In this document: piece by piece, positions 25,080-34,228 of the stretch
Position numbering within the stretch: the first letter of the stretch is position 1
Layout: every line of letters starts with the position of its first letter
Origin: an uncultured Bacteroidales bacterium
GTDB taxonomy: Bacteria; Bacteroidota; Bacteroidia; Bacteroidales; Bacteroidaceae
Direction of reading: 5' to 3'
DNA length: 38,202 nucleotides
Assembly: GCA_937914945.1 (NCBI GenBank)
Contig: CALGJF010000074.1
Span: 1 to 38,202 of the forward strand
Made by a program: the position numbers and the translations under genes
The notes under the pieces: model-generated
Database searches by the model: none
The model's input: the letters and a program-made list of their open reading frames with translations, nothing else
Told to the model about the DNA's origin: nothing

Positions 25080-26540
25080 TCACTCTTTATTATTTTTGCG
25101 GCGAAGCAAGAAGGCGACAGACTCGCGTAACTCCTCGAACCGGCACAAAAAGCATGAGACAAAATAAAAAACCGCACCAAGCAACACCCTCGATACAAGC
25201 AGTAGGGCAAGATTATCGAGCCACATGGTTGCGTAGGCAGCAAGCACCATAGCCGCAAGAGCCACAAGCATAAACGGAAGAAAATCGGCAACGAACATTC
25301 TTATAGTGAGCGCAATATCGCGTTTCACCAACACGCACCACAAAAAAAGCCATGCAATATTAAACAAGCAATATGCCAAAAGCATGGGCTTTATACCCAA
25401 CGAGCGCATGGCAAGCAGCATAAGCAGCACCAAAACCCCCTGTGCTATGGAACTCCACATAAAGGTATTTGTGCGGCCGCAACTCACCAACAGATTAGTG
25501 AACATGGATTGTATGGGCATAAAAGCACCCCACAAACAGAGTATCTGCAACATGCGGGCACTCTCGGCCCATTTTTCGGTGAGCACCACCACTATGAGTT
25601 CGTGCGCCACGAGCGACAAGCCAAACAGCAATGGAAAGGAGATAAAAGCTGTGAAGCGCAACATTTTGCGGAACACGCGCAACTGCCTTTCATTGTCATC
25701 CACCACTCGCGCAAGCACAGGCTGCGCCACGGTATTCACCATCACATTCACCATATCGCTGCCCATGCGGAACCAATCGGCCGCCTTGGAGTAGTTGCCC
25801 ACATCGGTGCGGGTATAAAATTTGCCAAGCACAAACGAAAATACATTCCAATTTATCTTTTGGAATATGTTTGTGATAAGCAGTTTGTAACTGAAAGCAA
25901 ACAGGTAACGCAAAGGATAAAAATTCACTTTGAACGTGGGCCTCCAAGGGGTATAATACCAATAGACCAACAGTCGCACAAGCACATAGGTTATCAACTG
26001 CATTGAAATTCCCCAATAGGAGTAACCATTGGCAGCAAGAGCTATACCTATGACACCCGATACAAAGAGCGCCAACACAGCAGCTATGGAGCGTTGCTTA
26101 ACCTTTAATTCGCGGAACAGATAGGCCGAGAATGCCACACTGAAACCATTTATAACAAAGGCTGTAAAATTGAACCTTGCAAGCCACAGCAACACCGGCT
26201 GATTGAAGAAAGCGGCTATAAGCGGGGCACAAGCATAAAGCGCTACATAAAGCACAATCGATGTTATTACGCTGAACCAGAATACCGCATTGTAGTCGTC
26301 GTGATTCACCACCTTACGGTTGGCAATGGCAGCCACAAAGCCACTCTCTTGCAACGAACTTGCTATGGCATTGAAAATTGCAAGCATACCAATGGGACCA
26401 TAATCGTCGGGGCCGAGGATGCGCGCCAGATATACACCAAAAAGCACGCTCATCAGCTGACACACAGCATTACTCATGCCGCCCCAAAGAAAACTCTTTG
26501 CGACGGCATGTTTCAGCGTATCGGCCGGCTTACCACTCAT
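25080..26540 (-). CDS. Wzx-type polysaccharide flippase (MOP superfamily)
   Basis: This is a polytopic exporter of 486 residues with about 12-14 membrane segments, of the WzxC-like group that flips undecaprenyl-linked oligosaccharides to the periplasm. Visible family features are the N-terminal KSFLWGGMSNAVCQLMSVLF, ILGPDDYGPIGM and, in the middle, GNYSKAADWFRMGSD. The start at ATG 26540 lies inside the metG stop (TGATG); a GTG three bases earlier is less likely. The genes downstream are transferases that could build its substrate. No polymerase (wzy) or ligase gene is nearby, which fits a short oligosaccharide better than a long polymer. Confidence 0.9.
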   Translation of the reverse strand: MSGKPADTLKHAVAKSFLWGGMSNAVCQLMSVLFGVYLARILGPDDYGPIGMLAIFNAIASSLQESGFVAAIANRKVVNHDDYNAVFWFSVITSIVLYVALYACAPLIAAFFNQPVLLWLARFNFTAFVINGFSVAFSAYLFRELKVKQRSIAAVLALFVSGVIGIALAANGYSYWGISMQLITYVLVRLLVYWYYTPWRPTFKVNFYPLRYLFAFSYKLLITNIFQKINWNVFSFVLGKFYTRTDVGNYSKAADWFRMGSDMVNVMVNTVAQPVLARVVDDNERQLRVFRKMLRFTAFISFPLLFGLSLVAHELIVVVLTEKWAESARMLQILCLWGAFMPIQSMFTNLLVSCGRTNTFMWSSIAQGVLVLLMLLAMRSLGIKPMLLAYCLFNIAWLFLWCVLVKRDIALTIRMFVADFLPFMLVALAAMVLAAYATMWLDNLALLLVSRVLLGAVFYFVSCFLCRFEELRESVAFLLRRKNNKE

Positions 26541-28597
26541 CACTTAACCTCACTACCGGGCTTTGCAGTGGGAGCAACGGTGAGCAACGACAGCTTGCCC
26601 TCGTTATCCTCGGCACTGAGTATCATACCTTGACTGACAATTCCACGCATTGTGCGGGGTGCAAGATTGGCTACAAAGCACACCTGCTTGCCTACAAGTT
26701 CCTCGGGATTAAACTGCTTGGCAATGCCCGAAACTATTGTACGTGTCTCCAAGCCATCGTCTATCTTAAACAGCAAGAGCTTATCCGCCTTAGGCACTTT
26801 GGTACACTCGAGCACGGTGCCCACACGAATATCAACCTTTGTAAAATCCTCAAAAGCAATCTCGGGACGTATGGGGTTGGCCTTGTAAGCCGCAGCTGCA
26901 TTCGCCTTCTTTATATCCTCAAGCCTGTCGAGCTGTGCCTGAATGGCATCGTCCTCTATCTTTTCAAACAGAAGGCCAACCTCACCAAGCTCGTGCCCCT
27001 CGGCAAGCAGTTTGATACTGCCAAGTGCCGACCACTCGCAAGAGCCCAGCTGCAACATCTCACGCAGCTTCTTGCTGCTGAATGGTAAGAAGGGCTCAAA
27101 TACAATCGATAGGTTGGCAACCAACTGCAAAGAGAGGTTCAGGATAGTTGCCACGCGAGCAAGGTCGGTTTTTGCAACCTTCCACGGCTCGGTCTCAGCA
27201 AGATAGCGGTTACCGATGCGGGCAAGCTCCATTGCCTCTTTCTGTGCATCGCGGAACTTATATTGGTCGAGCAGATTCTCAACCTTGCCCTTTACATCCA
27301 CAAACTCGGCAATAATAGCCTTGTCGTAGTCGGTGAACTCACCTGCCGCGGGCACCTTGCCTGCAAAATATTTCTTTGTGAGTACAAGCGCACGATTTAC
27401 AAAGTTGCCATAGACGGCAACAAGCTCGTTGTTGTTGCGTGCCTGGAAATCCTTCCAGGTAAAATTATTATCCTTTGTCTCAGGAGCATTGGCTGTGAGC
27501 ACATAGCGCAACACATCCTGCTTGCCCGGGAAATCCACAAGATACTCATTGAGCCACACCGCCCAATTGCGAGAGGTAGAGATTTTGTCATCCTCCAAAT
27601 TCAGGAACTCGTTGCTGGGTACATTATCGGGCATCACATACTTGCCGTGAGCCTTCATCATCACAGGGAAAATTATGCAATGGAACACAATGTTATCCTT
27701 GCCTATGAAGTGAACAAGGCGTGTATCCTCGCTCTGCCACCACTGCTCCCACGAGCCATATTTCTCTGCCTCCTTGTCGCACAGTTCCTTTGTGTTTGAG
27801 ATATATCCGATAGGGGCATCGAACCATACATAGAGCACCTTTCCCTCGGCACCCTCAACGGGTACGGGAATACCCCAATCGAGGTCGCGTGTCATGGCAC
27901 GGGGTTGCAGGTCCATATCGAGCCAGCTCTTGCACTGGCCATATACATTAGGGCGCCACTCCTTGTGGTTCTCTAAAATCCACTCCTTGAGCCACTGCTG
28001 GTACTCATTGAGCGGCAGATACCAGTTCTTTGTCTCTTTGAGCACAGGCGCCTCGCCGGTCTCCTTTGAGCGGGGATTGATAAGTTCTGTGGGCTCAAGC
28101 GCACGGCCGCATCCCTCCTCGCACTGGTTACCATAGGCCTGTTTGTGGCAATAGGGGCACTCACCCACCACATCGCGGTCGGTGAGGAACTTCTCATTCT
28201 TCACATCGTAGAACTGCATTGAGGTCTGCTCCACAAGCTTGTTGTCATCGTAGAGCTTACGGAAGAACTCCGATGCAAACTTGTGATGCGTCTCGGATGT
28301 TGTGCGGCTGTAAACATCGAACGAGATACCGAATCCCTCAAAGCTATCCTTGATGATGTTATGATAGCGGTCCACCACATCCTGCGGAGTAATGCCCTCC
28401 TTGCGGGCACGCTGGGTAACGGGCACACCATGCTCGTCGCTACCGCCAATAAAGAGAACATCCTCGCCTTTCAGGCGCAAGTAACGGACATAGATATCGG
28501 CAGGCACATACACGCCTGCAAGGTGGCCGATGTGCACGGGACCATTGGCATAGGGCAGTGCCGAGGTCACCAAAGTTCTTTTGAATTTCTTTTCCAT
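26540..28597 (-). CDS. metG: Methionyl-tRNA synthetase
   Basis: This class I aminoacyl-tRNA synthetase of 685 residues charges tRNA-Met. ALPYANGPVHIGH contains the HIGH motif (residues 22-25); a zinc knuckle (CPYCHKQAYGNQCEEGC) follows, and the KMSKS loop appears as KISTS. The C-terminal ~110 residues form the tRNA-binding dimerisation domain (VDIRVGTVLECTKVPKADKL). It is first in a seven-gene operon with the flippase and glycosyltransferases and overlaps the flippase start by one base. Confidence 0.97.
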   Translation of the reverse strand: MEKKFKRTLVTSALPYANGPVHIGHLAGVYVPADIYVRYLRLKGEDVLFIGGSDEHGVPVTQRARKEGITPQDVVDRYHNIIKDSFEGFGISFDVYSRTTSETHHKFASEFFRKLYDDNKLVEQTSMQFYDVKNEKFLTDRDVVGECPYCHKQAYGNQCEEGCGRALEPTELINPRSKETGEAPVLKETKNWYLPLNEYQQWLKEWILENHKEWRPNVYGQCKSWLDMDLQPRAMTRDLDWGIPVPVEGAEGKVLYVWFDAPIGYISNTKELCDKEAEKYGSWEQWWQSEDTRLVHFIGKDNIVFHCIIFPVMMKAHGKYVMPDNVPSNEFLNLEDDKISTSRNWAVWLNEYLVDFPGKQDVLRYVLTANAPETKDNNFTWKDFQARNNNELVAVYGNFVNRALVLTKKYFAGKVPAAGEFTDYDKAIIAEFVDVKGKVENLLDQYKFRDAQKEAMELARIGNRYLAETEPWKVAKTDLARVATILNLSLQLVANLSIVFEPFLPFSSKKLREMLQLGSCEWSALGSIKLLAEGHELGEVGLLFEKIEDDAIQAQLDRLEDIKKANAAAAYKANPIRPEIAFEDFTKVDIRVGTVLECTKVPKADKLLLFKIDDGLETRTIVSGIAKQFNPEELVGKQVCFVANLAPRTMRGIVSQGMILSAEDNEGKLSLLTVAPTAKPGSEVK

Positions 28598-28749
28598 AGA
28601 AGATTTATATTTTGTTTTTCAATTTTTATCTGCGTTCTTGGTGCATTTTACAAAGCAACTTGCAAAAGTAGGCATTTAATTTCAAATTAAAGGCATAAAA
28701 TATTATTTATATTAAACCGCGCGCGATGCTACTCCACAAAAAGTGCCTG

Positions 28750-28781
28750 TTTGCATAATTGTATGAGATATATTACATTTG
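28750..28781 (+). promoter_or_regulatory. Promoter of the acyltransferase gene
   Basis: TTTG (28750-28753), a 20-bp spacer and TACATTTG (28774-28781) fit the Bacteroidota consensus. It places the start codon at 28813 rather than at 28759. The rest of the 215-base gap to metG shows no gene. Confidence 0.65.
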
Positions 28782-28812
28782 CAACACAACAACACATAAC
28801 AACACAAAGAAA

Positions 28813-29982
28813 ATGCAAAAAACCACCCTTTCATCGGCACATTTTGCCGACACGAAACCACACTACGAACTACTCGACGGGCTACGTGGCGTTGCAGCCA
28901 TTTTGGTACTTTGGTATCACATTTTCGAAGGCTTTGCCTTTGCCCAAACAACCAACGGAGCTGGCGACGGCCTCATAACCACACTTAACCACGGACATAT
29001 TGCCGTGGATTTCTTTTTCATACTCTCGGGCTTTGTAATAAGCTATGCCTATGATGACAGATGGGGCAGAATGAGCCTCGGTAACTTTTTCAAACGCCGC
29101 CTCATACGCCTCCACCCCATGCTCGTGATGGGAGCAATCATTGGAACGGCAGCATTCCTGTTCGAGGGGTGCAAGCAATGGAACGGTACCACCACATCCG
29201 CAAGCTGGGTTATTATAGCCACACTGCTGACAATGCTTATGATACCCGCGCTACCCGGTGCGCCCCACGAAGTACGCGGCAACGGCGAGATGTTCCCCCT
29301 AAACGGCCCCACATGGTCGCTTTGGTTTGAATACATTGGCAACATTCTCTACGCCCTTGTAATACATCGCCTGCCCACAAAGGCCCTCGCAGTGCTTTCC
29401 GTGGCACTTGGCGCAGCCCACGCATGGTTCTTTGTAGGTAACATTTCGGGGTACGATATGGTGGGAGTAGGCTGGACCATCGACGAGGTGAACTTTTGGG
29501 GAGGCCTTGTGCGCATGCTCTTTCCTTTCACCGTGGGTATGCTGCTTGCCCGCACATACAAACCCCGGATAATAAAAGGCGCATTCTGGATATGTACGCT
29601 GTTGCTTGTTGCAGCATTCTCGGTTCCCTACATATCTTCTACGGGCACTGCAAGCATAAACAGCCTTTACGAATTTGCCTGCATAGCACTGCTGTTCCCC
29701 GCTATAGTGTGGATAGGTGCCTGCGGCAGTTGCAACGACAATGTAACCGGCCGCGTAAACAAATTTTTGGGCGACATTTCATACCCATTGTATATTGTTC
29801 ACTACCCCATAATGTATATTTTCTACAAGTGGCTGATAAAAGAGGAATTATACACGCTTGGCGAAACCTGGGGCATTTCAATAATAGTTATCGTTGTGAG
29901 CATACTACTTGCATACGCCTGCCTCAAACTATACGACGAGCCGGTGCGCAGCTATCTGGCAAAAAGATTTTTGAAGAAATAA
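28813..29982 (+). CDS. Acyltransferase 3 (OafA/YrhL-like) membrane protein
   Basis: This is an integral membrane O-acyltransferase of 389 residues that typically moves acetyl or other acyl groups onto surface sugars. The N-terminal YELLDGLRGVAAILVLWYH carries the family's catalytic-type histidine. HGHIAVDFFFILSGFVISY and an arginine-rich loop (FKRRLIRLHP) follow, and about ten membrane segments are spread over the protein. There is no C-terminal SGNH domain. The gene is transcribed alone, with its own promoter and a palindromic terminator. Its target could be the glycan made by the operon across the divergent gap, but nothing in the sequence proves this. Confidence 0.9.
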   Translation: MQKTTLSSAHFADTKPHYELLDGLRGVAAILVLWYHIFEGFAFAQTTNGAGDGLITTLNHGHIAVDFFFILSGFVISYAYDDRWGRMSLGNFFKRRLIRLHPMLVMGAIIGTAAFLFEGCKQWNGTTTSASWVIIATLLTMLMIPALPGAPHEVRGNGEMFPLNGPTWSLWFEYIGNILYALVIHRLPTKALAVLSVALGAAHAWFFVGNISGYDMVGVGWTIDEVNFWGGLVRMLFPFTVGMLLARTYKPRIIKGAFWICTLLLVAAFSVPYISSTGTASINSLYEFACIALLFPAIVWIGACGSCNDNVTGRVNKFLGDISYPLYIVHYPIMYIFYKWLIKEELYTLGETWGISIIVIVVSILLAYACLKLYDEPVRSYLAKRFLKK

Positions 29983-29986
29983 ACCC

Positions 29987-30016
29987 ATTAAAAGCCGAGC
30001 ATGCTCGGCTTTTAAT
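29987..30016 (+). terminator. Terminator of the acyltransferase gene
   Basis: A perfect 30-base palindrome (ATTAAAAGCCGAGCA and its complement) lies 4 bases after the stop. It has an A-run on one side and a T-run on the other, so it can work in both directions. Confidence 0.85.
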
Positions 30017-30084
30017 TTATACCCAGCTCAACATCTTTTAACCTCTTAAATAAATAAAGCGATGCGAGATTGCAGATTTTTCAC

Positions 30085-30092
30085 TATCTTCG
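30085..30092 (+). promoter_or_regulatory. -7 element of the dapB-lepB-wbqC operon
   Basis: TATCTTCG with the following CAC equals the -7 region of the epimerase promoter at 12665. The -33 element is not well conserved. The start codon at 30115 follows after 22 bases, which rules out the longer dapB frame beginning at 30070. Confidence 0.5.
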
Positions 30093-30114
30093 CACAATTA
30101 AATTACAACGCTTT

Positions 30115-30870
30115 ATGAAAATTGCACTTATAGGATATGGCAAAATGGGTAAAACCATTGAGAAAATAGCCATTGAGAGAGGACATGAGATTGTATCTAT
30201 CATAGATATCGACAACCGAGAGGATTTTGACAGCGAGGCATTCCGTTCGGCCGATGTAGCCATTGAATTTACCGCCCCCACCGTGGCATACGACAACTGC
30301 AAGCAGGCCATGGCGGCTGGTGTTAAGGTTGTGAGTGGCAGCACAGGCTGGTACAGCGACCACGAGACCGAGATGCGCGAATTGTGTGAGAAAGAGGGCA
30401 AAACTCTCTTTTGGGCAAGCAATTTCAGCCTTGGTGTGGCAATTTTCTCGGCTGTAAACCGCTACCTCGCCAAAATTATGAACCGCTTCCCCGGCTACGA
30501 TGTTCAGATGGAGGAGACACACCACATACACAAGCTCGACGCTCCCAGCGGTACAGCCATAACTCTTGCCGAGGGTATCTTGGAAAACCTCGACCGCAAA
30601 GACACATGGGTTATGGGCGACCTTACCAACCCCGATGGCAGTGTAACCCCGGGCAAGCAACCACAGGGGAGCGAATTGAAGATTGATGCCATACGCCGCG
30701 ATGAGGTTCCGGGCATACACAGCATAACCTACGACTCGGCTGCCGATAGTATAACCATCACCCACGATGCCAAGAATCGCAGCGGTTTTGCACTTGGCGC
30801 AGTGCTTGCTGCCGAATATGTAAACGAGCACAACGGCCTCTTGGGCATGAACGACCTGTTCGACTTCTAA
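30115..30870 (+). CDS. dapB: 4-hydroxy-tetrahydrodipicolinate reductase
   Basis: This NAD(P)H-dependent enzyme of 251 residues belongs to the diaminopimelate/lysine pathway and supplies cell-wall precursor. Its Rossmann motif GYGKMG is at residues 7-12. The catalytic region is ETHHIHKLDAPSGTA (histidine pair and lysine), and the central VVSGSTGWY is typical. It is first in an operon with lepB and wbqC, a common arrangement in Bacteroidota. Confidence 0.96.
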   Translation: MKIALIGYGKMGKTIEKIAIERGHEIVSIIDIDNREDFDSEAFRSADVAIEFTAPTVAYDNCKQAMAAGVKVVSGSTGWYSDHETEMRELCEKEGKTLFWASNFSLGVAIFSAVNRYLAKIMNRFPGYDVQMEETHHIHKLDAPSGTAITLAEGILENLDRKDTWVMGDLTNPDGSVTPGKQPQGSELKIDAIRRDEVPGIHSITYDSAADSITITHDAKNRSGFALGAVLAAEYVNEHNGLLGMNDLFDF

Positions 30871-30911
30871 AAAAGGTTTCAAATTCTACACAAAAAAGTA
30901 ATTTGCAGAAA

Positions 30912-32333
30912 ATGAGAAAGCCCACAAAGAAAGATTACATACGCCTTGCCATAGCACTCACACTCTACATTATATTCCTTGTGTGGGTAAAAAGTTGGTT
31001 GGGAATAATTGTAATACCGTTTATCATTGATAACTATATTACAAAAATCATCCCTTGGGGATGGTGGAAAAAGAGCAAGAACAGCACTGTGCGCGGCATA
31101 ATGAGCTGGGTTGATGCCATCGTCTTTGCCCTTGTAGCAGTATATTTTGTAAACCTCTTCTTTTTCCAGAACTATGTAATCCCCTCATCATCGCTCGAAA
31201 AATCTCTGCTCGTGGGCGATTACCTCTTTGTAAGCAAAATGAACTACGGCCCCCGCAAGCCACATACCCCGTTGAGCATGCCACTCACACAACACACAAT
31301 GCCCGTAACAGGCGGCAAGAGCTACCTCGACTGCATACAGTGGGATTATGAGCGCGTAAAAGGATGGGAGGATATTGAAAAAGGCGATATTGTAGTATTC
31401 AACTACCCCGCGGGCGACACAGCCACCACAAACCCCAATGTGATAGACTACTATGCCGAGTGCTATTACATAGGCGAGAGCCTCTACCCCAACAAGCCCA
31501 TTATGGACAGCCTCACCGCCGAGCGCAGACGCGCAGTATATAACCTATACTACAATGCCGGCAGCCAATATATGGCACGCCATCCCGAGCAGTTTGGCGA
31601 GAAGGTGTGGAGGCCTGTTGACCGTCGCGAGAACTATGTAAAACGCTGTGTGGGCCTCCCGGGCGAAACACTCGAAATAAAAGAGAAAGAGATTTATATC
31701 GACGGTGTTAAGAGCATGGCCCCGCAAAACGTACAATTCAACTATTGGGTGGAATTTGCCGCACCGATGAACGAGAGGATACGCCACAAATTAGGCATAA
31801 GCAAAGACGACCTAAAAAACTACTACAACGGCCGATACCTGATACCGCTCACAGCAAAAACACTTGCCGAGCTTAAAAGCTACACAAGCCTTGTGAAATC
31901 AATAGAGCCGGTGGAGAATGTAGAGACACGCGGCATATATCCCCTTAACGGCCACACCGGCTGGACCATAGACAACTACGGCCCCGTGTGGATACCCAAG
32001 CGTGGAGAGAGCGTGGAACTCACATTGGAGAACCTCCCCATCTATGAGCGCCCTATCGCAGTATATGAAGGCAACGACCTCAAAGTAAAGGGTGGCAAGA
32101 TTTACATAAATGGCAAGGAGAGCACAAGCTACACTTTCAAAATGGATTACTATTGGATGATGGGCGACAACCGCCACAACAGCGCCGACTCGCGTTGCTG
32201 GGGCTTTGTACCCGAGGACCACATTGTGGGCAAACCCATTCTAATATGGCTATCGCTCGACAAAGACCGCGGCTGGTTCGACGGCAAGATACGCTGGAAC
32301 CGCCTCTTCCGTTTTGTAGATAGCTATAAATAA
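30912..32333 (+). CDS. lepB: Signal peptidase I
   Basis: This membrane-bound serine-lysine protease of 473 residues removes Sec signal peptides. Two hydrophobic segments near the N-terminus (about 10-40 and 65-88) precede the catalytic box PSSSLEKSL (nucleophile S94). The lysine general base lies in NYVKRCVGLPGETL, and the C-terminal box is MGDNRHNSADSRCWGFV. The protein is far longer than E. coli LepB (324 residues) because of two insertions, one between the catalytic serine and the lysine (about 110-235) and another after it. This enlarged form is usual in Bacteroidota. I used ATG 30912 rather than the TTG at 30903. Confidence 0.94.
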   Translation: MRKPTKKDYIRLAIALTLYIIFLVWVKSWLGIIVIPFIIDNYITKIIPWGWWKKSKNSTVRGIMSWVDAIVFALVAVYFVNLFFFQNYVIPSSSLEKSLLVGDYLFVSKMNYGPRKPHTPLSMPLTQHTMPVTGGKSYLDCIQWDYERVKGWEDIEKGDIVVFNYPAGDTATTNPNVIDYYAECYYIGESLYPNKPIMDSLTAERRRAVYNLYYNAGSQYMARHPEQFGEKVWRPVDRRENYVKRCVGLPGETLEIKEKEIYIDGVKSMAPQNVQFNYWVEFAAPMNERIRHKLGISKDDLKNYYNGRYLIPLTAKTLAELKSYTSLVKSIEPVENVETRGIYPLNGHTGWTIDNYGPVWIPKRGESVELTLENLPIYERPIAVYEGNDLKVKGGKIYINGKESTSYTFKMDYYWMMGDNRHNSADSRCWGFVPEDHIVGKPILIWLSLDKDRGWFDGKIRWNRLFRFVDSYK

Positions 32334-32339
32334 CCTACG

Positions 32340-32954
32340 ATGGAGATATTATCGCACCCGCTATACCTGGCACCCGTGCCACTATATGCACGCCTTTTCG
32401 CTGCCGACGGAATAGTATTCGACGGCGACAGCCCTTTTACCAAACAGACCTTTCGTAACCGCGCGGTGATAGCAACGGAGAGCGGAACACAGGCGCTTAC
32501 CATACCCATTATACACACAGGGAGCAAGCAACCCATGCGCGACATACGCATAAGCGAGCATGGGAATTGGCGACATCTGCATTGGAACGCCATAGTGAGC
32601 GCATACCGTAAAAGCCCTTTCTTTGATTATTACGCCGATGATTTTGCCCATTTTTATGAAGAGCGCGACGGTTTCCTGATGGATTTTAACATGCGCTTGC
32701 ACGCCACCATGTGCGAACTATTGGGCCTTGAACGCACCACCGCAACAACGGTGGAACGGGCTAAAAATGATATTGAGGATTTGCGCCAAATGGCGGAGCC
32801 TGCAACCCTCGCACAAGTAGAAGGATTCACAGCACGCCCCTATTATCAGGTATTTGCCACACGTAACGGCTTCCAACCCTCTTTAAGCATCGCCGACCTG
32901 CTATTCAACATGGGCCCCGAAGCCCTTATAACACTGCGCGACTGCGCCCGATAG
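32340..32954 (+). CDS. wbqC: WbqC-family protein
   Basis: This is a 204-residue cytoplasmic protein of the WbqC family (PF08889), often found next to dapB and lepB in Bacteroidota. Family members lie in O-antigen clusters, but the reaction is unsettled. Seen here are the N-terminal hydrophobic start, DSPFTKQTFRNRAVI, the HGNWRHLHWNAIVSAYRKSPFFDYYADDF core and, near the end, RPYYQVFATRNGFQPSLSIADLLFNMG. It starts 6 bases after lepB and ends 25 bases from the convergent proA stop. Confidence 0.88.
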   Translation: MEILSHPLYLAPVPLYARLFAADGIVFDGDSPFTKQTFRNRAVIATESGTQALTIPIIHTGSKQPMRDIRISEHGNWRHLHWNAIVSAYRKSPFFDYYADDFAHFYEERDGFLMDFNMRLHATMCELLGLERTTATTVERAKNDIEDLRQMAEPATLAQVEGFTARPYYQVFATRNGFQPSLSIADLLFNMGPEALITLRDCAR

Positions 32955-32957
32955 CAG

Positions 32958-32974
32958 CTGCATGCACCATGCAG
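32958..32974. repeat. Short hairpin in the wbqC/proA convergent gap
   Basis: CTGCATG, a 3-base loop and CATGCAG form a 7-bp stem between two convergent stops. There is no T-run, so terminator function is uncertain. Confidence 0.35.
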
Positions 32975-32979
32975 TCTAA

Positions 32980-34227
32980 TCAAGAACGCACCTGCCCGTT
33001 ACCCTTTATAATCCATTTGTAGGTAACAATCTCCTCCAAGGCCATCGGGCCGCGAGCATGCAGTTTCTGCGTGCTTATACCAATCTCGGCACCAAGCCCG
33101 AACTGTGCCCCATCGGTAAACGAAGTGGGAGCATTAACATATACACAAGCCGCATCTACAAGCAGGGTGAACATATTTGCAACCGCCTCGTCGGCAGTTA
33201 TCACACACTCGCTGTGTCCCGACCCATAGGTTGCAATATGGGCAACAGCCTCATCGGGCGTATCAACGGTTTTAACAGCCATTGCATAGCTCAGGAATTC
33301 GGTACCAAAGCTCTCTTCGGTTGCCGGTTGCAATAAGGTTGCCGGATAAGAGCCGTCGAGGGCATTATAAGCCTTTTCATCGGCATAAATCATCACATTG
33401 CTCTGTTGCAACGGAGCGCAAAGAGTGGCAAGGTCGCCAAGGCGGCTGCTATGCACCAGCAAGCAATCGAGTGCGTTGCAAACGCTCACGCGGCGTGTCT
33501 TTGCATTATTTACAATAGCGGCCCCCATTGCAATATCGCCCGATGCATCGAAGTATGTATGGCACACACCCGCGCCCGTTTCTATTACGGGGATGGAGGC
33601 ATTTGAACGCACATAATTAATAAGCCTGCTGCTTCCGCGCGGTATTATCAAATCGACAAAACCTCGAGCCGACAAGAGGGCTTGCGTAGCCTCCCTATCC
33701 ACAGGCAAAAGCTCAACTACACGCCTGTTTATTCCCTTACGCTCCAGCACAGAATGTATTACAGACACAATAGCCTTGTTGGACTTTTCGGCATCGCTAC
33801 CGCCTTTAAGAACGCAGGCACTGCCAGCCTTCATACAGAGGGCAAACACATCGAAGCTAACATTAGGGCGTGCCTCGTAAATGACACCGATGACACCAAA
33901 AGGCACCGATACACGGCTCAAATGTAACCCATTGGGCAACACACTCTCTTTGAGTACACGGCCAAGCGGCGATGGCAACGATGCCACCTTGCGCATATCG
34001 GCAGCAATGGCCTCTATACGTTCCGGGGTGAGACGCAAGCGGTCATAACGAGAATCGTCGGGCGACAAACGAGCCAAATCCTCTTTATTGGCTGCAAGAA
34101 TAGCACCCTGCTGCTCCACTGCAGCATCGGCAACAGCCGTAAGCAATCTATTTACCTGCTCTTCACTCAATTTGAGCAATTCGCTCGATGCGCTCTTAAC
34201 CGCCTTGAATATATTATTTAAGTCCAT
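32980..34227 (-). CDS. proA: Gamma-glutamyl phosphate reductase
   Basis: This is the second enzyme of proline synthesis: it reduces gamma-glutamyl phosphate to glutamate semialdehyde with NADPH. The 415-residue protein belongs to the aldehyde dehydrogenase superfamily. Visible signatures are VPFGVIGVIYEARPNVSFD, KGGSDAEKSN, LIIPRGSS and the cysteine loop NNAKTRRVSVCNALDCLLVH. The end motif FGLGAEIGISTQKLHARGPM is diagnostic. It starts one base after the proB stop in the operon proC-proB-proA. Confidence 0.96.
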   Translation of the reverse strand: MDLNNIFKAVKSASSELLKLSEEQVNRLLTAVADAAVEQQGAILAANKEDLARLSPDDSRYDRLRLTPERIEAIAADMRKVASLPSPLGRVLKESVLPNGLHLSRVSVPFGVIGVIYEARPNVSFDVFALCMKAGSACVLKGGSDAEKSNKAIVSVIHSVLERKGINRRVVELLPVDREATQALLSARGFVDLIIPRGSSRLINYVRSNASIPVIETGAGVCHTYFDASGDIAMGAAIVNNAKTRRVSVCNALDCLLVHSSRLGDLATLCAPLQQSNVMIYADEKAYNALDGSYPATLLQPATEESFGTEFLSYAMAVKTVDTPDEAVAHIATYGSGHSECVITADEAVANMFTLLVDAACVYVNAPTSFTDGAQFGLGAEIGISTQKLHARGPMALEEIVTYKWIIKGNGQVRS

Positions 34228-34228
34228 T

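Noticed and set aside
28663..28670. TACTTTTG as metG promoter on the minus strand
   Set aside because: It fits the -7 consensus, but no -33 TTTG lies 19-21 bp upstream; too weak to list.
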